From contig CANRKO010000006.1 of the NCBI GenBank assembly GCA_947631235.1, positions 1-64,000 of the forward strand: a DNA stretch of 64,000 bases, read 5' to 3'. The position numbers and the translations under genes were made by a program. Of the stretch, positions 16,948 through 25,263 are shown in pieces (the first letter of the stretch is position 1; each line of letters opens with the position of its first letter). The notes below the pieces were generated by a model that was not told the origin of the DNA, ran no database searches, and worked only from the letters and a program-made list of their open reading frames with translations. The DNA comes from an uncultured Clostridia bacterium (GTDB taxonomy: Bacteria > Bacillota > Clostridia > UBA1381).

Positions 16948-16968
16948 CTTTTGCTCGGATTTATTGTA

Positions 16969-16997
16969 TTGAAAACACGTAAAAAATATGGTAAAAT
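16969..16997 (+). promoter_or_regulatory. Promoter of larB
   Basis: TTGAAA, 17-nt spacer, TAAAAT, 40 nt upstream of the ATG. Confidence 0.65.
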
Positions 16998-17037
16998 TAC
17001 GTTAGGATAATTTTGTATTTAAACGGAGTAACGTAAA

Positions 17038-17793
17038 ATGGAACAGAAGGATTTAAAGAAATTGCTTAAAGACGTAGCGGCGGGCAAGGTCGATATTGAC
17101 AGCGCGATGCTCAAATTACGGCTCGAACCGTTCGAGGATTTGGGTTTCGCGAAGGTCGATTACCACCGCGGCATACGTCAGGGCGCGGCTGAGGTGATAT
17201 ACGGCGCGGGCAAAACGCCGGAGCAGATCGTAAAAATAGCCGAAAAGCTGCATGACGGCGGGCAGAAAACGGTGCTTATCACGCGTATGAGCACGCAGGC
17301 TGCGCAGTACGCAAAGGACAAGCTGCCGCTTACGTATTACGACATGGGCAGTATCGGAATAGTCGGCGATATGCCCGAACCCGACACAAAATCGACCATA
17401 GTCGTCGCAAGCGGCGGCACAAGCGATATGCCCGTCGCGGAGGAAGCGGCTCTCACAGCCGAGGCTCTCGGCAGCCGCGTCACACGGCTTTACGACGTGG
17501 GCGTATCGGGTCTGCACAGGCTGCTGTCGCACGCCGAGGATATTATGAACGCGAAGGTAATCGTTGCCGTCGCGGGTATGGAGGGTGCGCTCGCGAGCGT
17601 GATAGGCGGACTTGCCGACTGCCCCGTCATAGCCGTACCCACAAGCGTAGGCTACGGCGCGTCCTTCGGCGGACTTTCCGCGCTCCTTTCAATGCTCAAC
17701 TCGTGCGCCAGCGGCGTGAGCGTTGTCAACATAGACAACGGATTCGGCGCGGGCTACCTCGCCAACATGATAAACCGCATAGGCGAACAGTGA
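17038..17793 (+). CDS. larB: Nickel pincer cofactor biosynthesis protein LarB
   Basis: A 251-residue LarB. The family carboxylates and hydrolyses nicotinic acid adenine dinucleotide, the first step to the nickel-pincer nucleotide cofactor of lactate racemase and relatives. The N-terminal helical part (LLKDVAAGKVDIDSAMLKL, then DYHRGIRQGAAEVIYGAGKT) and the AIR-carboxylase-like domain (VVASGGTSDMPVAEEA, DVGVSGLHRLL, VAGMEGALASVIGGL, VPTSVGYGASFGG) are both complete. No larC or larE partner is in the window, so the cofactor pathway must be completed elsewhere or this gene acts alone. Confidence 0.93.
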   Translation: MEQKDLKKLLKDVAAGKVDIDSAMLKLRLEPFEDLGFAKVDYHRGIRQGAAEVIYGAGKTPEQIVKIAEKLHDGGQKTVLITRMSTQAAQYAKDKLPLTYYDMGSIGIVGDMPEPDTKSTIVVASGGTSDMPVAEEAALTAEALGSRVTRLYDVGVSGLHRLLSHAEDIMNAKVIVAVAGMEGALASVIGGLADCPVIAVPTSVGYGASFGGLSALLSMLNSCASGVSVVNIDNGFGAGYLANMINRIGEQ

Positions 17794-17796
17794 CAC

Positions 17797-17828
17797 AAAA
17801 AATACGGCGCGTGTGCGCCGTATTTTTT
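17797..17828. terminator. Bidirectional terminator between larB and the GLUG gene
   Basis: AAAAAATACGGCGC-GTGT-GCGCCGTATTTTTT, a perfect 14-bp stem that serves both convergent genes. Its end overlaps the GLUG stop codon. Confidence 0.88.
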
Positions 17829-20800
17829 ATTCAACCTCTTCCATTTCCTCAAACTCCTCGGGGTTCGGTTCTTCAAATTCCCGATCCGTTTCGGTTTCCC
17901 CGTCCTTACGCCGCGACTTTTTCTTTATAAACGCTATGGCGGCTATAAACGCCCCGCCGAGCAGCAGCAAAATTATTATACTCACCGCCGTGGGACTGTT
18001 TTTGCCGTATCTGACGGACACGGTGTTATCCGCGCCTTTAAGCTTGAAAACAACGTACCTGCCGCGATAGCCGACGTTTATTTCCTCATTTACACCGTTC
18101 GTAAGACGCGATACGGAGACCTTATCCCTATTTTCGTTAATAAGACGCAGCGTTACCTCGTCGTCCTCGCCAATATCCGTTCCCGTAAGCGTTATATCGT
18201 ACACCTTTTCCTTGTCCCGCGCGTCCGTATCGGTTTTCTCCGTAACGGACAGTTCCGCCTTATCCGTAAAGTTACCCTCCGCGAGCGCGACGGCAAGCTT
18301 ACCGTCCTTTTTCTCCTTGCTCGCGAGAACGGTAATATACGGATTGTACTCGCATATTACGTCTATATTCTCCGTAACCGTATCCGCCTGCACGGGCTGC
18401 CACGTGCCGAAACAGCCCTCCTTTTCGGGAATGTCGGGATAAACTATCCTGTCGGTCGGCTCTCCGTATTGAACCTCCTGCGTGCCGACCGTCTTACCGT
18501 CCGCGATAAACGTCACGGTAAAGCTTAAAAATCTCGACGGTACACCCTCGCGGTTTTTCAGGTCATCGAACGCAACGCTTTCCGCCTTACCGCTGTAGCT
18601 TACGCCGTCAACAGCTCCCGTGCCGCTGTCCACGTAAAGGTTCTGCAAAAGCTTATCCCTGTTCTCCGCAAAGCCGCACACCGCGCCGATATTTTCGTCG
18701 CCCTCCACCGTGACAATGGAACAGCAGCCGCTCAAAACGTTCGCGTGTCCGGCTATACCGCCGACGTACCGCTTACCCGTGAGCGCACTCTTCGCGTAGC
18801 TTTTGCGGACTGACGAGTCGCTGCGGCCCGCTATACCGCCGACAAAGCTGCCGTTTGTACTCTCCGCGTTACCGTAATTTTCGCATTTGTACACGGTTCC
18901 TATCTCCGCGAGTCCGACCAGTCCTCCCGCGCAATCCTTTTTTCCGATGACCTTGCCTTCATTTATACACCCCTGAAGTACCGCCTTCGTCTCGTACGCG
19001 AAATGCAGCGTGGTCGGTTTTTCTATATCGTCCTCGGGGTCTTTCGCGTACTCTATCGCCATAGCGCCCGCGACTCCGCCCGTGTTACGGTCCGCGTCAA
19101 CCTCGCCCGAATTTACGCACTCGGCGATTTTACCCTGCTTTGTACCCTCTATATCCTCGTCCGACACATCGCGGAATATATCCGTAATGTCTCCGCTGTT
19201 TTCCAAATTTTCTATCTCGCTGCTCATAAGATTTAAGATAACGCTAAGCTGCTCGTCTATCGCGGATATGTCGCCCGTTACCTTATTCTTTTTATCCGAA
19301 ACGGTGTTTTGCAGCTTGTCGATTTCATTCTGCATATTTGATTTAAGGTTATCGATTTCGCTCGATATGCCGTTTAAGGAATTAAACACGTTCTCGCTCG
19401 CCTCGCGGAACTCGTCGCCGAGCTTAACAAATTCGAGTTTATCACCGTTTGACAAATCCGTGAGTATATTTTTAAAATTGCCGGTCGCCGTCGTAATATC
19501 GTCCGCGGCATAGCGCAGCATATCTATTGAACTCGTCAAATCGTCCTTCGTATCCTTAATTTCGTTTTCGGCGTTTTCGATGTCGCCGCCCGCATCACCG
19601 CCTGATATTTTGTCAACAGCCGCTTTCATGTTATCGATACCCTGCGATATTTCACTCATCGCGCCGCCCATACTGTCGAGAGAATGAGCCATTGTGTTCG
19701 CAGCGTTGTGCAGGTCGACAAAATCTATCTCGACATTGTCGAGTATGGCGCTTAAATTTTGATGGATTGTCTGCTCTGCGGCGATTACGACTGCGTTGTT
19801 TTCGCGTATTTTCCTTATATTTTCGCGCACCTCGCTCATATCCGTAGCCAGTATCGGCTTTTTAAGCTGCTCCTCGATAGCCTCGAGAGACGCTTGAATA
19901 TCCTGCCTTACGGCAGCCATATCATTTACCGCCCCAACGATCTGCGACACCGCGTCGCGCACCTGCGTCTGATCGTTTACCGTAAACGCGTCGTCGAGGT
20001 ACGCGCTCGCGTCCGAGGCGCGTCTCGCTGCGTCCTGCATTTTCTTCGCCGCGTCGGACATATCTTTAAGCGACGCGCTTATATCGTCCGCGCCGCCGCT
20101 CATGTCGGGAAAATTGAGACTTAAATCATCAAGCGACGCCGACGCCGCGTCAAGCGCGTTACCGAGATTTATTCCGCCACTCTCCAGACCCGCGAAAACA
20201 TCGGTAAGATTATCCATCGTATTTGAAACAATTGCGGACTGCGCGTTTATCTCGCTGAGATTATCGTCTATAAAATCGGTTCCCCGGTTAATAAGGATCT
20301 CCGTATTATCCCTCGCCGTTTTCGCGTAACCCGAAATTTCCGTGAAACTTACCCTCGTGTCGCTTTCAAGACCGTCGGTAACTGCGAGCATATCGGACAT
20401 CATCTTGTGCAGCTTGTCAAACTCGCCGCGTATATTGTCCATATCGTTTTCCGCCGCGCTCAAAAGGATATACGGCTCAGCCTGACCGACAATACCGCCT
20501 ACGTCCTTTCTGCCCTGCACAAAGCCCTTGTTTTTACAGCCGAGAATATACCCCGACTGTCTGCCTGCGATACCGCCGACGTTGTAGCCTATATGCTCGT
20601 AACCTATATCGGCGTTGTTCGTGCAGCCCTGCACGATACCCGTCGTATAACCGACAATACCGCCCGTGTCGGTATGTCCGAGAATACTTTCCTCCTCGTT
20701 CTCCTCCTGTTCCTCGCGGTAACTCTCCACAAACGCGCCCGCGTCAACGTCAAGCGCGGTCGTTACGTCCTTCTTCTTTTCCTCGTACACCGTGTTGACC

Positions 20801-21411
20801 TGCGCGTTGTTCACGCAGTCCGACAGAAAGCCGCTGTTTTTACCGACTATGCCGCCGACGGAATTTTCACCCGACACAATACCCGCCGAAGAACAGGATA
20901 TTATACGTCCGCTGTCGGTGTTCATGCCCGCGACGCCGCCTATGACGTTCTCACCCTTTACCGTGCCGTCAAAGGCGCACCGTTCTATATTTCCCGAATT
21001 TTCACCGACAACGCCGCCCGCGCTGCTTTTCGAGCCGTCCGGCGTTATATCGGCTTTAACGTTGAGGTCGGCGACCTTCGCGCCCTCCTGCACGTAACGG
21101 AACACACCCATATACGACCCGCTGCGCGCGACGCTTATGCCGGAAAGCGTGTAGCCGTTACCGTTAAACACGCCGCCGAACGTCGGCACGGGCGTAAAAT
21201 ACGCGCCCGTAAAATCAATATCGCCCGTGAGATTGACCGTCTTACCGCGCGACCACGAATCGAGCGTGCAGTTTTTCGCGAGAGACTCCCAGTCCTCCCT
21301 GCTCGCTATGTTCACGACCGTGTTGTCGGCGCGGACGGGCGGCACGGCGGCGCACACCGCGCTCATTGTGACGGCGGCTGTTATAAGACACGCAATTCCT
21401 TTACGTTTCAT
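17827..21411 (-). CDS. Surface protein: GLUG repeats split by a long coiled coil
   Basis: A 1194-residue exported membrane-anchored protein. Signal peptide (residues 1-28); GLUG-type beta repeats (about 110-320; VGGIVGKNSGFLSDC, VGGIAGRQSGYILGC); a helical, heptad-rich region (about 325-790, many Asp/Asn/Ala-rich LDN/MSD helices); a second GLUG block (about 800-950; GGVAGAM, AGGLVGLAEIG, VGGIAGRSDSSV, VGGIAGHANVLSG); an InlB-like B-repeat (about 965-1030; FTVTFIADGKTVGTQEVQYG); then one TM helix (IIILLLLGGAFIAAIAFI) and an acidic cytoplasmic tail. No LPXTG. It overlaps the upstream MMPL gene by 11 nt, implying a joint function. Confidence 0.85.
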   Translation of the reverse strand: MKRKGIACLITAAVTMSAVCAAVPPVRADNTVVNIASREDWESLAKNCTLDSWSRGKTVNLTGDIDFTGAYFTPVPTFGGVFNGNGYTLSGISVARSGSYMGVFRYVQEGAKVADLNVKADITPDGSKSSAGGVVGENSGNIERCAFDGTVKGENVIGGVAGMNTDSGRIISCSSAGIVSGENSVGGIVGKNSGFLSDCVNNAQVNTVYEEKKKDVTTALDVDAGAFVESYREEQEENEEESILGHTDTGGIVGYTTGIVQGCTNNADIGYEHIGYNVGGIAGRQSGYILGCKNKGFVQGRKDVGGIVGQAEPYILLSAAENDMDNIRGEFDKLHKMMSDMLAVTDGLESDTRVSFTEISGYAKTARDNTEILINRGTDFIDDNLSEINAQSAIVSNTMDNLTDVFAGLESGGINLGNALDAASASLDDLSLNFPDMSGGADDISASLKDMSDAAKKMQDAARRASDASAYLDDAFTVNDQTQVRDAVSQIVGAVNDMAAVRQDIQASLEAIEEQLKKPILATDMSEVRENIRKIRENNAVVIAAEQTIHQNLSAILDNVEIDFVDLHNAANTMAHSLDSMGGAMSEISQGIDNMKAAVDKISGGDAGGDIENAENEIKDTKDDLTSSIDMLRYAADDITTATGNFKNILTDLSNGDKLEFVKLGDEFREASENVFNSLNGISSEIDNLKSNMQNEIDKLQNTVSDKKNKVTGDISAIDEQLSVILNLMSSEIENLENSGDITDIFRDVSDEDIEGTKQGKIAECVNSGEVDADRNTGGVAGAMAIEYAKDPEDDIEKPTTLHFAYETKAVLQGCINEGKVIGKKDCAGGLVGLAEIGTVYKCENYGNAESTNGSFVGGIAGRSDSSVRKSYAKSALTGKRYVGGIAGHANVLSGCCSIVTVEGDENIGAVCGFAENRDKLLQNLYVDSGTGAVDGVSYSGKAESVAFDDLKNREGVPSRFLSFTVTFIADGKTVGTQEVQYGEPTDRIVYPDIPEKEGCFGTWQPVQADTVTENIDVICEYNPYITVLASKEKKDGKLAVALAEGNFTDKAELSVTEKTDTDARDKEKVYDITLTGTDIGEDDEVTLRLINENRDKVSVSRLTNGVNEEINVGYRGRYVVFKLKGADNTVSVRYGKNSPTAVSIIILLLLGGAFIAAIAFIKKKSRRKDGETETDREFEEPNPEEFEEMEEVE

Positions 21412-23725
21412 CTTCTCCGCCTCCCGTCATAATACGCTCCCTCATGTCCTTTCTGATGTCTTTCAGATTAAACGAGGTCTTTTCTATAATAAAGTCGCCC
21501 AAAATCAATAGCTGCGGCAAAATACCCATTACGAGCGCGATTGAAATAATCGTACCCCTTCCGAGCGTAATACCTATCGCCGAAATCGCGGGGTCGGACG
21601 ACAAAAGACCTATCGCCAGACCCGCCGCCGCAAGGATTGTACCCGACGTGAATATCGTCGGAAACGCGAGACCGAGCGACTTCTTTATCGCGTCGTATTT
21701 GCTCATCTGACGCCGAAACTCCGTGTATCGGTTCGTAATAACTATCGCGTAGTCTATATTCGCGCCCATCTGAATGGAACTTACGACGAGGTAGCCCATA
21801 AAGAATATCGGCGAATTTTCCAGCGTCGGGAACGAGAAGTTTATCCATATACTTCCCTGTATTACGAGTATCAGTATAAGCGGCAGACCGGCCGACTGGA
21901 ACGTGAAGAACAGTACGATAAGTACGAACAGTATAGACAAAATCGTGATCATAAGATTATCCCTCACGAACGCCGTCGAGAGGTCGTAATCGCTCGTCGA
22001 GTTACCCGCCAAAAGCACGTCCTCGCCGTAATATTTCTTCGCCGTGTCGCGCGCCGTATTTAAAAACTCGAACGTTTCCTCGCTCTCTTCGGGAATGTTA
22101 AGGTTCATGACGAGACGCGTATGCGTCATGCTTTGGAGTTGCTCCTTGCCGTCCTCAAGCTTGTCGTGCAGCTCGTTTATTTTGTCCTGCGTTTCCGCGT
22201 CGGGCGATACGTACCCGTCCTCCGTCACCTTGTACACAAAGTCGAACAAATCTATAAGCGAAATTTTATACGTGTCGATGCCGCCGACGATCCTGCCGTA
22301 ATTTTCCTCCTCGGCGGCGTACGCGGAGTACACGAGCTGCACGAGTTCTATATCCATATCGGTAAGCTCCGAAAACTGACGCGGCGTGAGCATATCCCCG
22401 ACCGAATACCCGTCCATCGCCTCGACGGACGCGAGAGCAGTCACCGAGTCTACCTCAGGATAATTTTCAAGTTCCTTTGTGAGCAGCTGCTCCTTCTCAT
22501 AATCTCCCGACGGCACGATTACCGCAAGCACGTTCGTCTTAGAGAACGTGCGGTCTATCGTTTCCTGCGCTATCTGCGACTCGTTCTTCGTAAACGTCGT
22601 AAGATTGGTATAGCTGTACGCGTACGGACAGTTGTTTGAAAGGAAAAACGCCCCAACTATAACAGCCGCGAAAATAAACGGCGTTATATGTCTAAGCTTT
22701 ACCACACCGTTGCTCCACTTCGTAATTTCCGGCACGAAATTTTTGTGGTGCGTCTTGTCGATAAGACCGGAGAACGACAGCAAAAGCCCCGGCATAAGCG
22801 TAAACACCGTTAAAATACTTATGATAATAGCCTTGATAAGCACGATACTCATGTCAAAGCCAATCTTAAACTGCATAAAACTCATCGCCAAAAGACCCGA
22901 CAGAGTTGTGAGACAACTGCTGGAAATTTCGGGGATAGCCTTGCACAGTGCGGTAATAACAGCCTCGCGCGGCTCCATGTTTTGACGTTCCTCTATGTAT
23001 CTGTGACAAAGAATGATCGCGTAGTCTATCGCAAGCGCAAGCTGCAATACGATCGCGATTGAATTTGAAATAAACGATATTGTGCCGAACATATAGTTCG
23101 TGCCTTTGTTAAGAATAGCCGCCACTCCAAACGTCAGAATAAGCACAGGTATTTCCATATAAGTGCGCGACGAAATAAGCAGCACGACAACGATAATCAC
23201 GCAGGCAATGAGCATAACAAGGTTCATTTCCTTCGCGATTGTATCGGCTTTCGTGTCGCCGAGTTCCGCCGATATGTACACGTCGTAATCGGCTGTTTTT
23301 TCTTTTATTTCATCAAGAGCCGTCTCGCATATCTCGTCCTGCGCCTCGCCCGTAAACGTCACGGAATAGAGAGCCGCGCCGTCCGCATAATGCGCCGTCG
23401 TGTCGTCGAACGCGATCTCCTTTACGCCGTCTGTGTCCTCTAACTCGCGCAGCAACTCCTCCGCGTCGGAGTACGATATGTTGTCCACCATTACCTCGGC
23501 GGTCGCGTAAGTTATAAACTCCTCGTCCATGAGGGTAACGCCCTTACGCGTTTCCGTTTCTTCGGACAGGTAATCGGTGATATTGTTGTTGACCTTTACC
23601 CAGCCCGACGAAAACAGGCTGAATATTATAAGCAGTATGTATATTAAATAAAACGCCTTACGCCGATCCACGATAAGACCGGCGGCTTTTTCAAGCGGCG
23701 ACGATTTCCCGCCATTGTTAGCCAT
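21401..23725 (-). CDS. MMPL/RND-family transporter
   Basis: A 774-residue polytopic protein of the MMPL/HpnN class: TM1 (YLIYILLIIFSLFSSGWV), an extracellular loop of ~130 residues, a TM bundle with LAIDYAIILCHRYIEER, a second loop of ~220 residues, and a second bundle with GANIDYAIVITNRYTEFR. The paired Asp-Tyr motifs are the proton-relay positions of the family. MMPL proteins export lipids or other envelope molecules; the cargo is unknown. It lies upstream of and overlapping the GLUG/coiled-coil gene, so the two probably form one envelope complex. It has its own promoter. Confidence 0.9.
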   Translation of the reverse strand: MANNGGKSSPLEKAAGLIVDRRKAFYLIYILLIIFSLFSSGWVKVNNNITDYLSEETETRKGVTLMDEEFITYATAEVMVDNISYSDAEELLRELEDTDGVKEIAFDDTTAHYADGAALYSVTFTGEAQDEICETALDEIKEKTADYDVYISAELGDTKADTIAKEMNLVMLIACVIIVVVLLISSRTYMEIPVLILTFGVAAILNKGTNYMFGTISFISNSIAIVLQLALAIDYAIILCHRYIEERQNMEPREAVITALCKAIPEISSSCLTTLSGLLAMSFMQFKIGFDMSIVLIKAIIISILTVFTLMPGLLLSFSGLIDKTHHKNFVPEITKWSNGVVKLRHITPFIFAAVIVGAFFLSNNCPYAYSYTNLTTFTKNESQIAQETIDRTFSKTNVLAVIVPSGDYEKEQLLTKELENYPEVDSVTALASVEAMDGYSVGDMLTPRQFSELTDMDIELVQLVYSAYAAEEENYGRIVGGIDTYKISLIDLFDFVYKVTEDGYVSPDAETQDKINELHDKLEDGKEQLQSMTHTRLVMNLNIPEESEETFEFLNTARDTAKKYYGEDVLLAGNSTSDYDLSTAFVRDNLMITILSILFVLIVLFFTFQSAGLPLILILVIQGSIWINFSFPTLENSPIFFMGYLVVSSIQMGANIDYAIVITNRYTEFRRQMSKYDAIKKSLGLAFPTIFTSGTILAAAGLAIGLLSSDPAISAIGITLGRGTIISIALVMGILPQLLILGDFIIEKTSFNLKDIRKDMRERIMTGGGEDET

Positions 23726-23767
23726 GATGCGCCTCCGAAATTTTTATTGTCAAAATCGTTACCTATC

Positions 23768-23796
23768 ATTGTACCACAAAACTTCGGAAAAATCAA
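23768..23796 (-). promoter_or_regulatory. Promoter of the MMPL-GLUG operon
   Basis: On the minus strand TTGATT, 17-nt spacer, TACAAT, 43 nt upstream of the MMPL ATG. Confidence 0.65.
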
Positions 23797-23807
23797 TACA
23801 TATACAA

Positions 23808-25247
23808 CTATCGCGCAATTTTCTCCGACTTGCCGCAGCGTATTATCGCCGCAGCGTACGCAGCCGTAAGCACGCCTCCGATCGCGTAACTCAACGTCCA
23901 CGAGAGATTAAAGCCTATCTGCGCGTTTAAAATATAGCTTGAAATCACGAACATATAGAACATGCCCGGCACGAGCGACATTATAAACGGCATCTTGTGA
24001 CGCATCATGTACACCGTGATCATCGCGAACGCGAATACCGCGATCGTCTGGTTCGCCCACGCGAAGTAACGCCAAAGCACATTAAATCCGCCCGCATTTA
24101 CCTTCGCGAACACGAGTATAACAGCCACAACGGCGAATATTGCAAGCGAAACGGCGAGCCTGTTCTTTTTCTTCGACTGGTCGATCTTCACCGCCTCCGC
24201 TATTATGAGTCTCAGCGAACGCAGAGCCGTGTCTCCCGACGTGATAGGCAGCACGATAATACCGATTACCGCTATAATACCCCCGACGCTGCCGAGCAGA
24301 TTATTCGCGACAATGCCGACAACGCTTGTCGCACTTGTGGAAGCGTCGGCAAGCCCGAGCTTTAAAACTCCCATAGTCGCCGCGGCCCATATCATCGCGA
24401 TAAAGCCCTCGGCAATCATCATGTTGTAGAACGTCATGCGTCCTTCCTTTTCATCGCGTATCGTGCGCGAAACGAGCGTCGCCTGCGTCGAATGGAAACC
24501 CGAGACTATGCCGCACGCGACGGTAACAAAGAATACCGGTATAAAATGCAGCCCCTGCGGGTGCACGCCCGCCACACCGGTCGTCCATATTTCGTCGAGG
24601 CGGTAACCCTTTACGAACATACCCACAAAAACGCCTATCGCCGACAAAATCAGCAGCGCGCCGAAAAACGGGTAAACCTTGCCGATAATCTTATCTATCG
24701 GGAACAGCGTCGCGATTATGTAGTACACGAAAATCGCGCCGTACACTATCCACACGATAGGATTTGCCGCGCCGCTGTCCGCGCCCAAAATCTGTGTTAT
24801 GAACAAATCTCCCGGCGTGTAAATAAACACCGTTCCGACGAGCAGCATCGTAAGACACACGAATATGTTATAAAACGGGTACGCGTACTTGCCGAGATAC
24901 TTCTTTATAAGCAGCGGCATCTGCACGCCGTCGTTGCGCACGGAAATCATACCGCACATATAATCATGCAGCGCACCGCCTATAACGCAGCCTATCGGAA
25001 TTGTTAAAAACGCGATAGGTCCGAAAAGAATACCCTGTATCGGACCCAAAATCGGGCCCGTGCCCGCGATATTCAAAAGCTCGATAAGCGAGTTTTTCCA
25101 CTTCTTCATAGGCACGTAATCCACGCCGTCGTTAAGCCGCACGGCAGGTGTTTCGCGTTTGTCGGGACGGAACGCCTTTTCGCACACCTTGCCGTACAAA
25201 GCGCCCCCGACAAAAAGTATCACAAGTCCGATAATAAATGTTGTCAT
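23808..25247 (-). CDS. cstA: Carbon starvation protein A (peptide/pyruvate transporter)
   Basis: A 479-residue polytopic membrane protein of the CstA family, the shorter form common in Clostridia. The conserved N-terminal block is intact: KNSLIELLNIAGTGPILGP, FLTIPIGCVIGGALHDYMCG and MISVRNDGVQMP. Later TMs include SGFHSTQATLVSRT and TSGDTALRSLRLIIAEA. Family members import pyruvate and/or peptides. The ATG follows AGAGGGG. It begins 16 nt after the stop of the subtilase gene, so the two are probably co-transcribed, which fits use of peptides released by that protease. Confidence 0.92.
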   Translation of the reverse strand: MTTFIIGLVILFVGGALYGKVCEKAFRPDKRETPAVRLNDGVDYVPMKKWKNSLIELLNIAGTGPILGPIQGILFGPIAFLTIPIGCVIGGALHDYMCGMISVRNDGVQMPLLIKKYLGKYAYPFYNIFVCLTMLLVGTVFIYTPGDLFITQILGADSGAANPIVWIVYGAIFVYYIIATLFPIDKIIGKVYPFFGALLILSAIGVFVGMFVKGYRLDEIWTTGVAGVHPQGLHFIPVFFVTVACGIVSGFHSTQATLVSRTIRDEKEGRMTFYNMMIAEGFIAMIWAAATMGVLKLGLADASTSATSVVGIVANNLLGSVGGIIAVIGIIVLPITSGDTALRSLRLIIAEAVKIDQSKKKNRLAVSLAIFAVVAVILVFAKVNAGGFNVLWRYFAWANQTIAVFAFAMITVYMMRHKMPFIMSLVPGMFYMFVISSYILNAQIGFNLSWTLSYAIGGVLTAAYAAAIIRCGKSEKIAR

Positions 25248-25263
25248 AATAAATCAACCCCTC

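Noticed and set aside
20407-21432. 341-codon plus-strand ORF opposite the GLUG gene
   Set aside because: Antisense shadow caused by regular third-position bias; no ribosome binding site.
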